From an uncultured Deferribacteres bacterium (GTDB lineage: Bacteria; Zhuqueibacterota; JdFR-76; DREG01), in NCBI GenBank assembly GCA_913009825.1, contig CAJVYQ010000013.1, positions 1 through 64,000 of the forward strand: 64,000 nucleotides of DNA, given 5' to 3'. Position numbers and translations under genes: made by a program. Of the stretch, positions 1-8,924 are shown piece after piece. Below the pieces are notes generated by a model. That model did no database searches. It was given only the letters and a program-made list of their open reading frames with translations, and was not told where the DNA came from. Numbering within the stretch: the first letter of the stretch is position 1; the number at the start of each line of letters is the position of its first letter.

Positions 1-37
1 AAAAAATAGTATCTCGGTTTCTAATCTCTGGTAACAT
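1..37 (-). CDS. Start of an unknown gene running off the left edge
   Basis: The minus strand has an ATG at 37-35 preceded by a near-perfect ribosome binding site, AAGGAGGTGA, six to seven bases upstream (plus-strand 40-50). Twelve codons are visible (MLPEIRNRDTIF) before the window ends. The protein cannot be identified from so few residues. The strength of the Shine-Dalgarno sequence is the main support. The gene diverges from the truncated ATPase at 103-1317, and its leader occupies the place where the ATPase's missing 5' end should be. Confidence 0.6.
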   Translation of the reverse strand, partial: MLPEIRNRDTIF

Positions 38-102
38 TGTTCACCTCCTTTTTTGGGTTACCGGAAATATACTAAAATATTTACTACTTAGCAATATTAA
101 TA

Positions 103-1317
103 ATGCTAACTGACGTTGTAGGGTTAATTGAAAATTTAATTTCAAATAAGGTTCCGGCAAAATCGATTCTTTATTTCAATTGTGATGACCTGGGCGTACG
201 ATCAATTTTCAAAAACATTCCGGACCTTGTTCAATTTGTCAACCGAATGACCGAGGACTCGAAACCATTTCTTTTTATTGATGAAATACAACGAGTAGAA
301 AATCCCGGCCTTTTTTTAAAGCAACTTTATGATCTCAGACTAGGATATAAAATACTAGTTTCCGGCTCCTCGTCTCTTGAGATTCGTTCAAAAATCAAAG
401 AGTATCTCACCGGAAGAAAAATTCAGTTCATTGTCTTTCCTTTTGATTTTCCGGAGTTCCTGGCAGCTTCAGGGAATTTTACCGAACTGCTAAAAGTTCA
501 ACGGCATGAAATTGTTTCTAATTTTTCTCACTTTGATCGAATATGGGGAACGGCGCTCGAAAACAGTCTGAAACAATACATGATGTTTGGCGGTTACCCA
601 CGTCAATTGCTCACTAGTTTGTCCGACAAAAAAAAGAGTATTCTTAAAGAAATTTTTGATAGCTATATTAACAAAGATATCACCGACTTTTTAAGAATAG
701 AGAATATCACCGGCTTTAACAAACTTGTTCAACTTGTCGCTTTGGCCTCCGGCCAAATCATCAATAAATCGAATCTTGCGCTGAATGCCGGCATCAATTA
801 CCAAACTCTTGAAAAATATTTACAAATCTTGCAGGATACTTTTGTGATCGAAACTGTCCATCCGTTTTTTTCCAACAAATTAAAAGAAATCGTCAAGAAT
901 CCGAAAATTTATTTTCTCGATCCGGGACTTTACAATCACGCCGTAAACAATTTTAACGACATCACTTTCCGTGCCGACGCCGGTTTTCTGCGGGAACAAT
1001 TTGTTTTTCGTGGTATCAAGACCATTATGAGCACAGACTTTCAATTGAAATTCTGGCGAACGAAAATCGGCGCTGAGGTCGATTTCATTATCGAAAAGGG
1101 GCGCCAAATCATTCCGATTGAATGCAAATCCCTGCTCAAACGGCCTCAATTACAATCGTCGGCCCTGAGCTTTATTAAACAGTACTCGCCGAATCTGCTG
1201 CTTGTGGCCAACACGAAATTATTTTCCGAAACCAAGATCGCAAACACAAAGGTCGTCTTTTTGCCTTTTCGCTGGTTTCATCTTCTGGCGCCGGTTTATC
1301 TTGAAAAGATATTGTGA
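103..1317 (+). pseudogene. AAA_14/DUF4143 ATPase lacking its Walker A end
   Basis: The translation matches the AAA_14 plus DUF4143 family of P-loop ATPases. It has a Walker B-like stretch (FLFIDEIQRVEN, near residue 55), a sensor-like LVSGSSSLEI, and a C-terminal DUF4143 region with a PD-(D/E)XK-like core (EVDFIIEKG... IPIECKS). Family members normally start with a Walker A loop (GPRRVGKTT-like) just before the point where this reading frame begins. Here the frame opens at 76 after a stop and has no P-loop and no ribosome binding site before the ATG at 103. The upstream 65 bases belong to a divergent leader. I infer a 5' truncation by recombination, so the product is probably not made or not active. 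The 3' end abuts the convergent DUF302 gene with no gap. Confidence 0.75.
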
Positions 1318-1713
1318 TTATAATCTCTCAATAACCGATTTCAACTTGCCTTGAATAGTCTGCGCCACTTCACCCAGATTTGGGTTGTCCACTGCCTGCA
1401 TGGAGGCTACGGGATCAACTGCCGCGACCACGGTTCCGTCATTGTCGTTCACATAGACGATAACATTGCACGGCAGCATCAGGCCGATCTGCTCTTCCGC
1501 TTGTAACGATTTATAAGCGTATGGCGGATTGCAGGCGCCTAAAATTTTATAGGGTTTGAAATCGACGTCCAGTTTCTTTTTCAGCGTTTCTTTAACGTCG
1601 ATTTCCGTCAGAATGCCAAAGCCTTCTTTTTTGAGTTCTCCGGTCACTTTTTCAATGGCCTCATCATAGCCCAGACCGACTATTTTGCTAAAAGCATATT
1701 TTGTTTGTTGCAT
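1318..1713 (-). CDS. DUF302 family protein (copy 1)
   Basis: A 131-residue protein of the DUF302 family: small alpha/beta proteins often found beside heavy-metal and redox genes, with unknown biochemical role. The recognisable core includes LGACNPPYAYK, IGLMLPCNVIVY and DPVASMQAV, with two conserved cysteines in the ACNPP and LPCN segments. The ATG at 1713 is chosen because AAAGGAA lies seven bases upstream and because the second copy at 12152-12547 starts at the same point; an in-frame extension to 1797 has no support. It is the last gene of a presumed operon zinc-ribbon protein, Spy-like protein, DUF302 that starts from the sigma-54-type promoter near 2750. The two copies are roughly four-fifths identical, so they look like a recent duplication. 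Confidence 0.88.
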   Translation of the reverse strand: MQQTKYAFSKIVGLGYDEAIEKVTGELKKEGFGILTEIDVKETLKKKLDVDFKPYKILGACNPPYAYKSLQAEEQIGLMLPCNVIVYVNDNDGTVVAAVDPVASMQAVDNPNLGEVAQTIQGKLKSVIERL

Positions 1714-1777
1714 GATTATTTCCTTTTTTAAATGAAAGTTACTTTTTATACAGCACCAACTCGACGGTATAGATGCC

Positions 1778-2308
1778 TTACCAGCAGCTATTGCCACTCC
1801 GGCCCATCATTCTTCCCATACGGCCGGAGTTCATCATATCATGTCCGCCGGAATGCCACCAACCCTGCTCCGAGTCCCACCAGCCATACTTGCCGTCATT
1901 GAAATACAGGCGCTGCTCTTTGGTCAGCACTTTGCTGATTTTTCCGCGTGCGTCCAGACGCAGGTCGTAGATTTTGTCCTCGATATCGCGTATCTGTTTT
2001 CGATAAGATTTGATCTTGCCGGTTTCAGCGTCGTAACGGGAGTCATAACCGCGAAACTCGATTCGCAATGCACGCAATTCATTTTGCAGAGGTAGAATCT
2101 TTTCATTGTATTTCGTGCGGATTTTCCCGATCTGCGTGATCTGTTCTGCCGTCAGGACATATTGCGCAGGAACATTGTTGTTCCACCGGGATGATCCGGC
2201 GTTAGTTTGCCAATTATCCCAGTCACAATTGCCTTGAGAAAAAGACTGACTTGCAAGCGCAAAAAGGCCGAGCACTGCAAATGTGAACAACATTTTTAAT
2301 TTTAACAT
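1778..2308 (-). CDS. Spy/ZraP-like periplasmic protein with LTxxQ motifs
   Basis: A 176-residue exported protein. It has an N-terminal signal peptide (MLKLKMLFTFAVLGLFALASQSFSQG), then an alpha-helical, charged domain with two LTxxQ-type motifs (LTAEQ near residue 50, LTKEQ near residue 125). This pattern is typical of the Spy/CpxP/ZraP superfamily of periplasmic chaperones and metal-resistance proteins. The C-terminal tail is rich in His, Met, Trp and Gly (HSGGHDMMNSGRMGRMMGRSG), plausible for Zn or Cu binding. The start at 2308 follows GGAGGTAATT. It lies between the zinc-ribbon gene and DUF302 on the same strand, next to a ZraR-like regulator, matching the ZraPSR arrangement of enterobacteria. 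The ZraP-like assignment is an inference from motif and context. Confidence 0.82.
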   Translation of the reverse strand: MLKLKMLFTFAVLGLFALASQSFSQGNCDWDNWQTNAGSSRWNNNVPAQYVLTAEQITQIGKIRTKYNEKILPLQNELRALRIEFRGYDSRYDAETGKIKSYRKQIRDIEDKIYDLRLDARGKISKVLTKEQRLYFNDGKYGWWDSEQGWWHSGGHDMMNSGRMGRMMGRSGNSCW

Positions 2309-2341
2309 AATTACCTCCGTTTGGATTCGGTTAGATTTCAT

Positions 2342-2698
2342 TTAATTTATGGTGTTTGCTTTTGTTATTTTCGACAGACTATTTTCGCAATAAGGACAAA
2401 TAGCCCAGCTTGTTTTCACCAGCTTGCCGCAGGATGGACAGTTTACTTTGAGCCGGTAATGGCATTCCGGGCAGCACAAATAGGCATCCTCCACCGGCTC
2501 GCCGCACTTTGGACATTTTCCCTGCGTTATCGGACGTGCGGAAAAGCCGGCGCCGGAATTTTCGCCGGAGCGTCGACGATTACTGCGGACGGCGAGGAAA
2601 ACCAAAAATCCGATCGCAGCCAACAGCAGCAGCCAGAATATCTGGCCTGTCCAAAACCATCCGATCCGGTAACCGGGCCCCCACCATGAGCAATCCAT
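2342..2698 (-). CDS. Membrane protein with C-terminal double zinc ribbon
   Basis: A 118-residue protein with one N-terminal membrane helix (about residues 13-35, WFWTGQIFWLLLLAAIGFLVFLAV), a basic stop-transfer segment (RSNRRR) and a cytoplasmic part with four Cys pairs: CPKC, CCPEC, CPSC, CPYC. This is a double zinc ribbon. The first residues (MDCSWWGPGY) are aromatic-rich. The start at 2698 has AAGGAT upstream. It is the first gene after the putative sigma-54 promoter at 2741-2756 and is followed after 33 bases by the Spy-like gene. Its specific role is unknown; metal sensing or buffering is suggested only by context. Confidence 0.78.
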   Translation of the reverse strand: MDCSWWGPGYRIGWFWTGQIFWLLLLAAIGFLVFLAVRSNRRRSGENSGAGFSARPITQGKCPKCGEPVEDAYLCCPECHYRLKVNCPSCGKLVKTSWAICPYCENSLSKITKANTIN

Positions 2699-2740
2699 TT
2701 GTAATATCCTTTTAACGTCTTTTTATTTTACAACAAGACA

Positions 2741-2756
2741 TTCAACTCTTGTGCCA
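2741..2756 (-). promoter_or_regulatory. Putative sigma-54 promoter (-24/-12)
   Basis: On the minus strand the sequence reads TGGCAC-AAGAG-TTGAA. The consensus is TGGCAC-N5-TTGCW, so the -24 element is perfect and the -12 element has GA instead of GC with correct spacing. It sits about 42 bases before the zinc-ribbon gene start and downstream of a sigma-54-dependent activator gene. It probably drives the zinc-ribbon/Spy/DUF302 operon. Confidence 0.6.
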
Positions 2757-2843
2757 TGGAATACAGTGCCTTGCTAAGGCGATTATTTGCAGGGTGTTAC
2801 GGGTTAATGTTGCGAGAAAGAAGGAAAGACGCCTGGAAAAAGG

Positions 2844-2860
2844 CGTGAAATGTTTTCACG
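2844..2860. promoter_or_regulatory. Palindrome, likely activator binding site
   Basis: CGTGAAA-TGT-TTTCACG is a perfect 7-bp inverted repeat with a 3-bp spacer. It lies about 90 bp upstream of the sigma-54-type promoter at 2741-2756 and between that promoter and the NtrC-family regulator gene. Position and symmetry fit an upstream activating sequence for the regulator encoded at 2903-4270. Confidence 0.5.
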
Positions 2861-2902
2861 TTTTCGGGGAGCTTGGGGCTTAAAGCGCGATATTTTTTCA
2901 CA

Positions 2903-4270
2903 CTATTTGATCCCCAATTCCTTTAGCTTGTACTGCAAACCGCGACGGGTAAGGCCCAGTAATTCGGCGGCGTGGGTGATGTTGTGTCCGGTTTGTTCCA
3001 ACGTTTTGATGATCAGTTCTTTTTCGACATCCTTGATGGAACGGCCCACAAATGCATCCGTCAGCGAGTCATGCCGATCCTGCGCAAGACTCTTGAGCCC
3101 GGCCGGCAGCGCCTCCGGGGTGATCATTTTTTCCCGCGACATGATGACCGCACGCTCGATGACGTTTTCCAGTTCGCGCACGTTGCCGGGCCAGTCGTAG
3201 CGCATCAGCAAATCGAGGGCGGCCGGCGCAAAGCCGCGCAAAAGTCGATGATTTTTCTCGGCATACTTTATCAGGAAATGCTCCGCCAGCGGCGGGATGT
3301 CCTCCTTGCGTTCCCGCAGCGGCGGCAGGGTGATGGGCACCACGCTCAGGCGAAAGAACAGGTCCTTGCGAAAACGATCAGCCGAAACCTCGGCGTCCAG
3401 GTCCTTGTTGGTGGCGGCGATGATGCGCACATCCACCTGAACCGTCTTTTCGCCGCCGAGGCGCTCGAACTCGCCTTCCTGCAGCACGCGCAGTATTTTG
3501 GCCTGGGTCGCCAGGGTCATGTCGCCGATTTCGTCCAGAAACAGCGTGCCGCCGTGCGCCTGCTCAAAGCGCCCCAGTCGCCGGGCGACCGCGCCGGTAA
3601 AAGCGCCCTTTTCGTGCCCGAACAGCTCGCTCTCCAGCAGGTTCTCCGACAACGCCGCACAGTTCACTTTGATGAACGCTTTGTCCTTGCGCAGACTGTT
3701 CTGGTGAATGGCGTTGGCAATAATCTCTTTGCCGGTGCCGCTTTCGCCAAGGATGAGGATAGTGGCGTCGCTGGGCGCGGCCATGGCCAGCACTTCGAAC
3801 ACATTGCGCATCTTTTTGCTTTTGCCGACGATGGAGGAAAAATCAAATTCCAGGTCCAGCCGCTCTTTCAGAACTTTGTTTTCGATTTTCATCTGCTGGT
3901 AGTTCAGCGTTTTTTCGATGGTCAGCTTGACTTCGTCCATGTCCAGCGGCTTGACCATATAGTCGAATGCGCCCAGCTTTAATCCCTCGACCGCGGTTTT
4001 AACCGACGCGTATGCAGTCATGATCAACACCGGGATCGCCGGGCTGATCTGTTTGATCCGTTGCAGCGCCTCGATGCCGTCCACCTTTTTCATTTTGAGG
4101 TCGAGCATGATCAGGTCGAAGAATTGCTCCTCCACCATGCGGATGGCTTTGTCGCCGTCATCCGCTTCGAAAATTTCATAGCCCTCGCCGGAGAGGGTGG
4201 CTTTGAGCATGAGGCGGTGCCCGGCGTCATCGTCGACGATCAGGATTTTTTTCTTTGGTGATAGAGTCAT
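2903..4270 (-). CDS. Sigma-54-dependent response regulator, NtrC/ZraR type
   Basis: A 455-residue three-domain regulator. The receiver (residues 8-120) has the acidic pocket VDDD and phospho-acceptor Asp57 (LIMLDLKM). The AAA+ domain has Walker A GESGTGKE, the sigma-54-contacting GAFTGA loop, Walker [10 protein letters not shown] and an R-finger region. The C-terminal Fis-type HTH includes [20 protein letters not shown]. The start at 4270 is chosen because the receiver begins immediately after it; the upstream in-frame extension runs into repeat unit R1. On phosphorylation it should activate sigma-54 promoters such as the one at 2741-2756. Its cognate kinase is the gene at 5810-7519. The pair would normally be adjacent, but a 1.5 kb repeat array now separates them. 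Confidence 0.93.
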   Translation of the reverse strand: MTLSPKKKILIVDDDAGHRLMLKATLSGEGYEIFEADDGDKAIRMVEEQFFDLIMLDLKMKKVDGIEALQRIKQISPAIPVLIMTAYASVKTAVEGLKLGAFDYMVKPLDMDEVKLTIEKTLNYQQMKIENKVLKERLDLEFDFSSIVGKSKKMRNVFEVLAMAAPSDATILILGESGTGKEIIANAIHQNSLRKDKAFIKVNCAALSENLLESELFGHEKGAFTGAVARRLGRFEQAHGGTLFLDEIGDMTLATQAKILRVLQEGEFERLGGEKTVQVDVRIIAATNKDLDAEVSADRFRKDLFFRLSVVPITLPPLRERKEDIPPLAEHFLIKYAEKNHRLLRGFAPAALDLLMRYDWPGNVRELENVIERAVIMSREKMITPEALPAGLKSLAQDRHDSLTDAFVGRSIKDVEKELIIKTLEQTGHNITHAAELLGLTRRGLQYKLKELGIK

Positions 4271-4302
4271 CTTGGATTGCCTTTGATAAAAGTTATTGTT
4301 TA

Positions 4303-5800
4303 AACCGCGGAGCGCGCGGTGAACGCTGAGAAAAAAAGACAAAACAATTTAGGGCAAATCATTTTCCAGTAGAACTATTTCATAGTTGAATAGTTTTTGA
4401 AAATTAAAAACTTTAATGAATCAGCGCCCGACAGCTAAATCTCTCTGCGCTCTCGGCGACCTCGGCGGTTCATAGTTTTAATTTAACCGCGGAGCGCGCG
4501 GTGAACGCAAAGAAAAACCTACTCGGGAAAATTATTGACCATTCGTTTAATACCGTTTTTTAAAACCAGAACATTAAAATTGATCAAGAGCCCAACCGTT
4601 AATTTTGTTATTTTCAGATAGTTCAAAAGTTGGGCTTCATCAATAGGCGTTAGTTTACCAACCGCTTTACACTCAAGAATGACCCGGTCTTCAATCAAAA
4701 AATCACATCTAAAGCCGACATCAAGCTTGATTTCTTCATAAATGACCGGCAAAGCCTTTTCCCTTTCAAAGGCGATGCCTGCTTTGGTCAGCTCATAAGC
4801 CATTGCCGCCTGATAAACCGATTCAAGGAATCCGGGGCCAAGTGTGCGATGAACTTTTATTGCCAGCCCAATGATTTTACCGGTCAAGTCATTAATTTTG
4901 CTATTTTCCATGATTCCTCCCCTTGCATTTTATTTGACTTTTTAGCCCACGGTGAGTTCGGGGGCTAGTGACTTTAATTTAACCGCGGAGCGCGCGGTGA
5001 ACGCTGAGAAAAAACAAAATATTTAAAGGCAAAACAATTTGTCCGTCGAATAGTTCTTGAAAATTAAAAATTAAAATACATCAGCCCGATAGTTAAATGC
5101 CTCTGCGCTCCCGGCGACCTTGGCGGTTCATAGTTTTAATTTAACCGCGGAGCGCGCGGTGAACGCTGAGAAAAAAAGAACAAAATAATTAAGGGCAAAT
5201 CATTTTCCAGTAGAACTATTTCATAGTTGAATAGTTTTTGAAAATTAAAAACTTTAATGAATCAGCGCCCGACAGCTAAATCTCTCTGCGCTCCCGGCGA
5301 CCTTGGCGGTTCATAGTTTTAATTTAACCGCGGAGCGCGCGGTGAACGCTGAGAAAAAACAAAATATTTAAAGGCAAAACAATTTGTCCGTCGAATAATT
5401 CTTGAAAATAAAAAATTAAAATACATCAGCCCGATAGTTAAATGCCTCTGCGCTCCCGGCGACCTCGGCGGTTCATAGTTTTAATTTAACCGCGGAGCGC
5501 GCGGTGAACGCTGAGAAAAAACAAAATATTTAAAGGCAAAACAATTTGTCCGTCGAATAATTCTTGAAAATTAAAAATTAAAATACATCAGCCCGACAGC
5601 TAAATGCCTCTGCGCTCTCGGCGACCTCGGCGGTTCATAGTTTTAATTTAACCGCGGAGCGCGCGGTGAACACTGAGAAAAAACAAAATATTTAAGGTCA
5701 AAACAATTTGTCCGTCGAATAGCTTTTGAAAATAAAAAATTAAAATACATCAGCCCGATAGTTAAATGCCTCTGCGCTCTCGGCGACCTCGGCGGTTAAA
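4303..5800. repeat. Array of palindromic repeat units with embedded GxxExxY gene
   Basis: Seven unit starts with AACCGCGGAGCGCGCGGT are found at 4303, 4485, 4981, 5143, 5326, 5488 and 5650. Each unit ends with a near-inverted copy of its start (CTCTGCGCTCTCGGCGACC... GGCGGTT), so each is a palindromic cassette with about 28-bp imperfect terminal repeats. There are two length classes: 182-183 bp (units at 4303 and 5143, sharing a core with TTTCATAGTTGAATAG) and 162 bp (units at 4981, 5326, 5488, 5650). The 4485 unit is 496 bp and contains the gene at 4519-4911. The array fills the whole space between the histidine kinase stop codon and the response regulator start. Confidence 0.9.
4519..4911 (-). 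CDS. GxxExxY family protein (PD-(D/E)XK-like)
   Basis: A 130-residue protein with the defining motif GxxExxY (GFLESVY, about residues 26-32). A later nuclease-like core has CDFLIEDRVILECKAV, where D and E-x-K match the PD-(D/E)XK fold. A strong ribosome binding site (AAGGGGAGGAATC) precedes the ATG at 4911. The family is widespread and its function is not established. The gene occupies one enlarged unit of the surrounding palindromic array. Its left flank is the usual unit start, and its right flank lacks the normal unit end. That makes it a candidate partner protein of the repeats, comparable in logic to the transposase-like proteins that mobilise REP palindromes; this last point is inference. 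Confidence 0.88.
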   Translation of the reverse strand: MENSKINDLTGKIIGLAIKVHRTLGPGFLESVYQAAMAYELTKAGIAFEREKALPVIYEEIKLDVGFRCDFLIEDRVILECKAVGKLTPIDEAQLLNYLKITKLTVGLLINFNVLVLKNGIKRMVNNFPE

Positions 5801-5809
5801 AATTAAAAA

Positions 5810-7519
5810 TCACCGTGAATGAAAATGCAACACAAAAGTGCTCCCTTGCCCGGCTTCGCTCTCAACTGTGATTTCGCCGTGGTGGCTTTCGACGATGCGG
5901 TAGACAATAGCCAGTCCCAGTCCGGTGCCGCCTTTTTTGGATGTAAAAAACGGATCAAAGATTCGCGGCAGGTTTTCCTGCGGGATGCCGTCTCCGCTGT
6001 CGCTGATCTCCATTTCCACAGCCTGCTGATATTTTCTCAAAGTAGTCTTCAGACGGCCTCCGGTTGGCATGGCTTCGATGGCGTTGAGAAACAAGTTGAG
6101 AAAGACCTGTGTCAGCATGTCGCTGTCCCCGTTAATGGTAAAATCCGTGCCGCGCGGAACGTCTTCTATAACCTGAATCTTTTTCTCGCGAATGTCGGAC
6201 TGGATGAGCCGCAACGCATGGCGGATCAGCGGCAGGATTTCGATCGGCTTCAGGTTGGGTTCCTGCGGTTTGGCGAAATTCAGCAGGTCCTGGATGACGC
6301 GGTTCAGGCGATCCACTTCGTCGGCCATAACCGTGGCATAGTTGCGGTCTTCAGAGTCCGGCGGAAATTTATTGCGAAAGTACTGCGCAAATCCCTTGAT
6401 GGAGCTGAGCGGGTTGCGGATTTCGTGGGCAATGCCGGCGGCCATGCGGCCCAGGCTGGCCAGGCGCTCGGAACGCTGTACCTCTTTTTCCAGGGAACGA
6501 ATATCCCGTAAATCCCGCAGGATAATGACCGTGCCGATAGCATTGCCGTCTTCATCTTTCAGACGACTTGAGGTGGCGCTCAGGGGGATGACATTGCCGT
6601 CATTTAAATGGCATTCCATCTGCCGCTCGACAATATCCTCCCGGGGCAGAAACGTCTTGGACAAATTGCATCGAAACATCACTTTATCGAGCGGCTTGCC
6701 TTTCACCTCGTCTGCATTCAGGCTGAGCAAGTCCTGCGCTTTCTGGTTGATGGTTTCGACATGCCCGTCCTTGTCCAGCGAAATCAGTCCGTTGGGCATG
6801 CTCTCCACCACGTTCTGCGTATAGCTCTCCATGGTTTTAAGCGTGCGGTTGGCCACATAATAGTTTTGTGCAATCAGCAAAAAGTAAAAAGAAGCGGAGC
6901 CCAATATCAGCAAAATCACTGCCGAGACGACGCCCAGGCGGACATCTTCTTTTTGCGCGGCCCGGTATTCCTGCATTTTCAGGTCCAGGGCGATGTAACG
7001 GTCTTTGGCTGCGCCGCATCGCCTTTGCATCCAGCGTCCCATCATTCCGTTCATCCCGGTACGCTGCTCCGTTTCCAGCGGCTCAAACTGTTTAATCACC
7101 CGGAAAATATTTTCATTGTTTTCGTTTTTCAGAATCAAAAAAAGCGCTTTGTCTTTATGATTCGGCTTGCGAAAGTCTGGCAGCCTGGCGCCGACCGGCG
7201 CCGGTGTGCTGTGCACAAGAATTTGTCCGTCTTTATCCACTAAAGCAATCTGTTCGATATTCGGTCCTTTGGCCGTTTCTGTAAAAAGAGTTTGCACCTG
7301 GTTTTCGCCCCACATCATTTCCATCATGCCGGTGCGCGCCCCGGCCTCCAGGGAACGGATAATGGTGACGCCCTGACGAAGCAAGTGGTGCTTGAGCAGT
7401 TCTTTTTCGCGATTAAAGTTGAGGTAAGTGAGAAAACTCAAAATCAGCAGCAGCGTAAAAGATGCGGCAATTAAAGCGTAGATTGGAAAAGAAATTTTGA
7501 TCATCTTTGTTTTTATCAT
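5810..7519 (-). CDS. Membrane sensor histidine kinase, ZraS/AtoS-like
   Basis: About 569 residues. Order: N-terminal membrane helix (FPIYALIAASFTLLLILSFLTYL), periplasmic sensor domain, second membrane helix (VVSAVILLILGSASFYFLL), PAS domain (MPNGLISLDKDGHVETIN...), HisKA with H-box GIAHEIRNPLSSIKG, and HATPase_c with N box (FLNLFLNAIEAM) and G boxes (DSGDGIP, GTGLGLAIV). The periplasmic part is Met-rich, with GMNGMMGRWMQRRCG, plausible for Cu or Zn sensing. The ATG at 7519 is one of three clustered possibilities (7540, 7519, 7504), none with a clear ribosome binding site. It should phosphorylate the NtrC-type regulator at 2903-4270, now separated by the repeat array. Confidence 0.9.
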   Translation of the reverse strand: MIKTKMIKISFPIYALIAASFTLLLILSFLTYLNFNREKELLKHHLLRQGVTIIRSLEAGARTGMMEMMWGENQVQTLFTETAKGPNIEQIALVDKDGQILVHSTPAPVGARLPDFRKPNHKDKALFLILKNENNENIFRVIKQFEPLETEQRTGMNGMMGRWMQRRCGAAKDRYIALDLKMQEYRAAQKEDVRLGVVSAVILLILGSASFYFLLIAQNYYVANRTLKTMESYTQNVVESMPNGLISLDKDGHVETINQKAQDLLSLNADEVKGKPLDKVMFRCNLSKTFLPREDIVERQMECHLNDGNVIPLSATSSRLKDEDGNAIGTVIILRDLRDIRSLEKEVQRSERLASLGRMAAGIAHEIRNPLSSIKGFAQYFRNKFPPDSEDRNYATVMADEVDRLNRVIQDLLNFAKPQEPNLKPIEILPLIRHALRLIQSDIREKKIQVIEDVPRGTDFTINGDSDMLTQVFLNLFLNAIEAMPTGGRLKTTLRKYQQAVEMEISDSGDGIPQENLPRIFDPFFTSKKGGTGLGLAIVYRIVESHHGEITVESEAGQGSTFVLHFHSR

Positions 7520-7703
7520 ATTGCACCGGTTTTGACGCATATAATATGCAAATTAAATTTTTCTTGCAATTACTTTTACGTCTTTCGGAAGACGATTAAT
7601 AAATGACAAATTACTCATAAACGCTGACAGTGGAAAAAAGTTCGTTCCCCCAAAGCAATCCGGAACTTTTCGCGGAGTGCTGGAAAAATATCCGCATACG
7701 CGT

Positions 7704-8924
7704 CTAAAAAAGCGAGCTGACTGCAGCGTATATTCCTAAAATGCTTGTTATTGCCACGACACCACCGACAACCATGGCATAGCCCCCATGCAGGCGGTAC
7801 GGTTTTGGCAGTGCCTTGAGCGCCAGCAAGTAAAGAAACCCGAGCACTATCGGCAGCAGTGCGGCGTTCATCACTTGTACGGCCACACTCAGGTTGACCA
7901 GGTTGATCCCTGAAACTACCATAACGCCTCCCGTTATCAGCATAGCAGTATAGATTAGATAAAACCACGGGGCTTTGCGAGGCTGATGTTCGAGAGATCG
8001 CTGGTAGCCGCTCACCTCGCCCAGGCCCCAGGCCGTCGCAAGTGAGACTACAATTGCTGCCACCAGCGACGCCCCGACCATACCCAGGGCAAACAGGACT
8101 GTCCCGACCGTCTCGCCTAAAAACGGAGTCAGTGCGTCCGCTATCTGCTGTACCGTGTCCAGGGGTTCACCGGGATGGTATCTGCCAATGGTTGCGGCGG
8201 TCGCCACCAGTATCGCTATCATGATGAGTTGCGTGATGATGGCGCCCAGGGCGGTGTCTCTGCGAGATACTCCCAAGTCTTTGACTGTCTGACCTTTATC
8301 CACAACTGCAGACTGATGATAGAATACCATCCAGGGCATAATCACCGCCCCGACATTAGCGACAACCAGGTACATATATCCGGGCTGGCGCCACGGTATT
8401 TGGGTCAAGCCGCTCAACATGGCCGCAGGGCTGGGACGGGCCCACCAGGCCACCAGCAGGAAGACCAATTCAAAGCTGCCGATCAGGATGGCAATACGCT
8501 CGACAGAGAGGTAGGAACCGGTCCAGGCCACAATCGAAAGCAGCAGCACCGCCATACCTACGCTTAGCCAGGGAGGTATACCGAACAGCAACCCGGCGCC
8601 GGCCACCCCGGCAAACTCGGTGACCAAAGCTCCCATGCAGGCAACTATCAGGGTGGAAACCGAAAGCCATGCCCATCCCGCCCCAAAGTGTTCACGGATC
8701 AACTCACCGTGTCCTTTGCCTGTTACCAGCCCCAGCCGCACCGCAAGCTCCTGCACCATGAAGACAACGGGGATCAGTATAATTTGAAGCAGAAGCAGCT
8801 TGTACCCCCACACCGCTCCGCTCTGTGCAGCGGTGATTACACTTCCCGCGTCGGTGTCGGCGAACATCACCACCAGACCTGGTCCGAACATTACAAAAAA
8901 ACTCAGTATGTTGCGGCGCTTCAT
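7704..8924 (-). CDS. NRAMP family divalent metal transporter, variant motif
   Basis: A 406-residue polytopic membrane protein of the NRAMP (SLC11/MntH) family with about eleven hydrophobic segments. The first helix reads GPGLVVMFADTDAGS where canonical NRAMPs have GPG...DPGN, so the metal-binding Asp is kept but Pro and Asn are replaced. The helix 6 signature reads MPWM rather than MPHN, keeping the Met that favours transition metals. This subgroup may move Mn, Fe or other divalent ions; specificity is not predictable here. The start at 8924 overlaps the stop of a short upstream reading frame (ATGA). It sits between the sensor kinase and the P1B ATPase/ArsR operon in a metal gene region. Confidence 0.88.
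   Translation of the reverse strand: MKRRNILSFFVMFGPGLVVMFADTDAGSVITAAQSGAVWGYKLLLLQIILIPVVFMVQELAVRLGLVTGKGHGELIREHFGAGWAWLSVSTLIVACMGALVTEFAGVAGAGLLFGIPPWLSVGMAVLLLSIVAWTGSYLSVERIAILIGSFELVFLLVAWWARPSPAAMLSGLTQIPWRQPGYMYLVVANVGAVIMPWMVFYHQSAVVDKGQTVKDLGVSRRDTALGAIITQLIMIAILVATAATIGRYHPGEPLDTVQQIADALTPFLGETVGTVLFALGMVGASLVAAIVVSLATAWGLGEVSGYQRSLEHQPRKAPWFYLIYTAMLITGGVMVVSGINLVNLSVAVQVMNAALLPIVLGFLYLLALKALPKPYRLHGGYAMVVGGVVAITSILGIYAAVSSLF

Noticed and set aside
2972..3982. 336-codon open frame opposite the NtrC-type regulator
   Set aside because: It is fully antisense to a well-supported gene, has no recognisable domain, and arises from GC-rich codon usage on the other strand.
4303..5800. 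Regularly spaced repeats considered as a CRISPR array
   Set aside because: Units are 162-183 bp and similar along their whole length, there are no unique spacers, and no cas gene is present.
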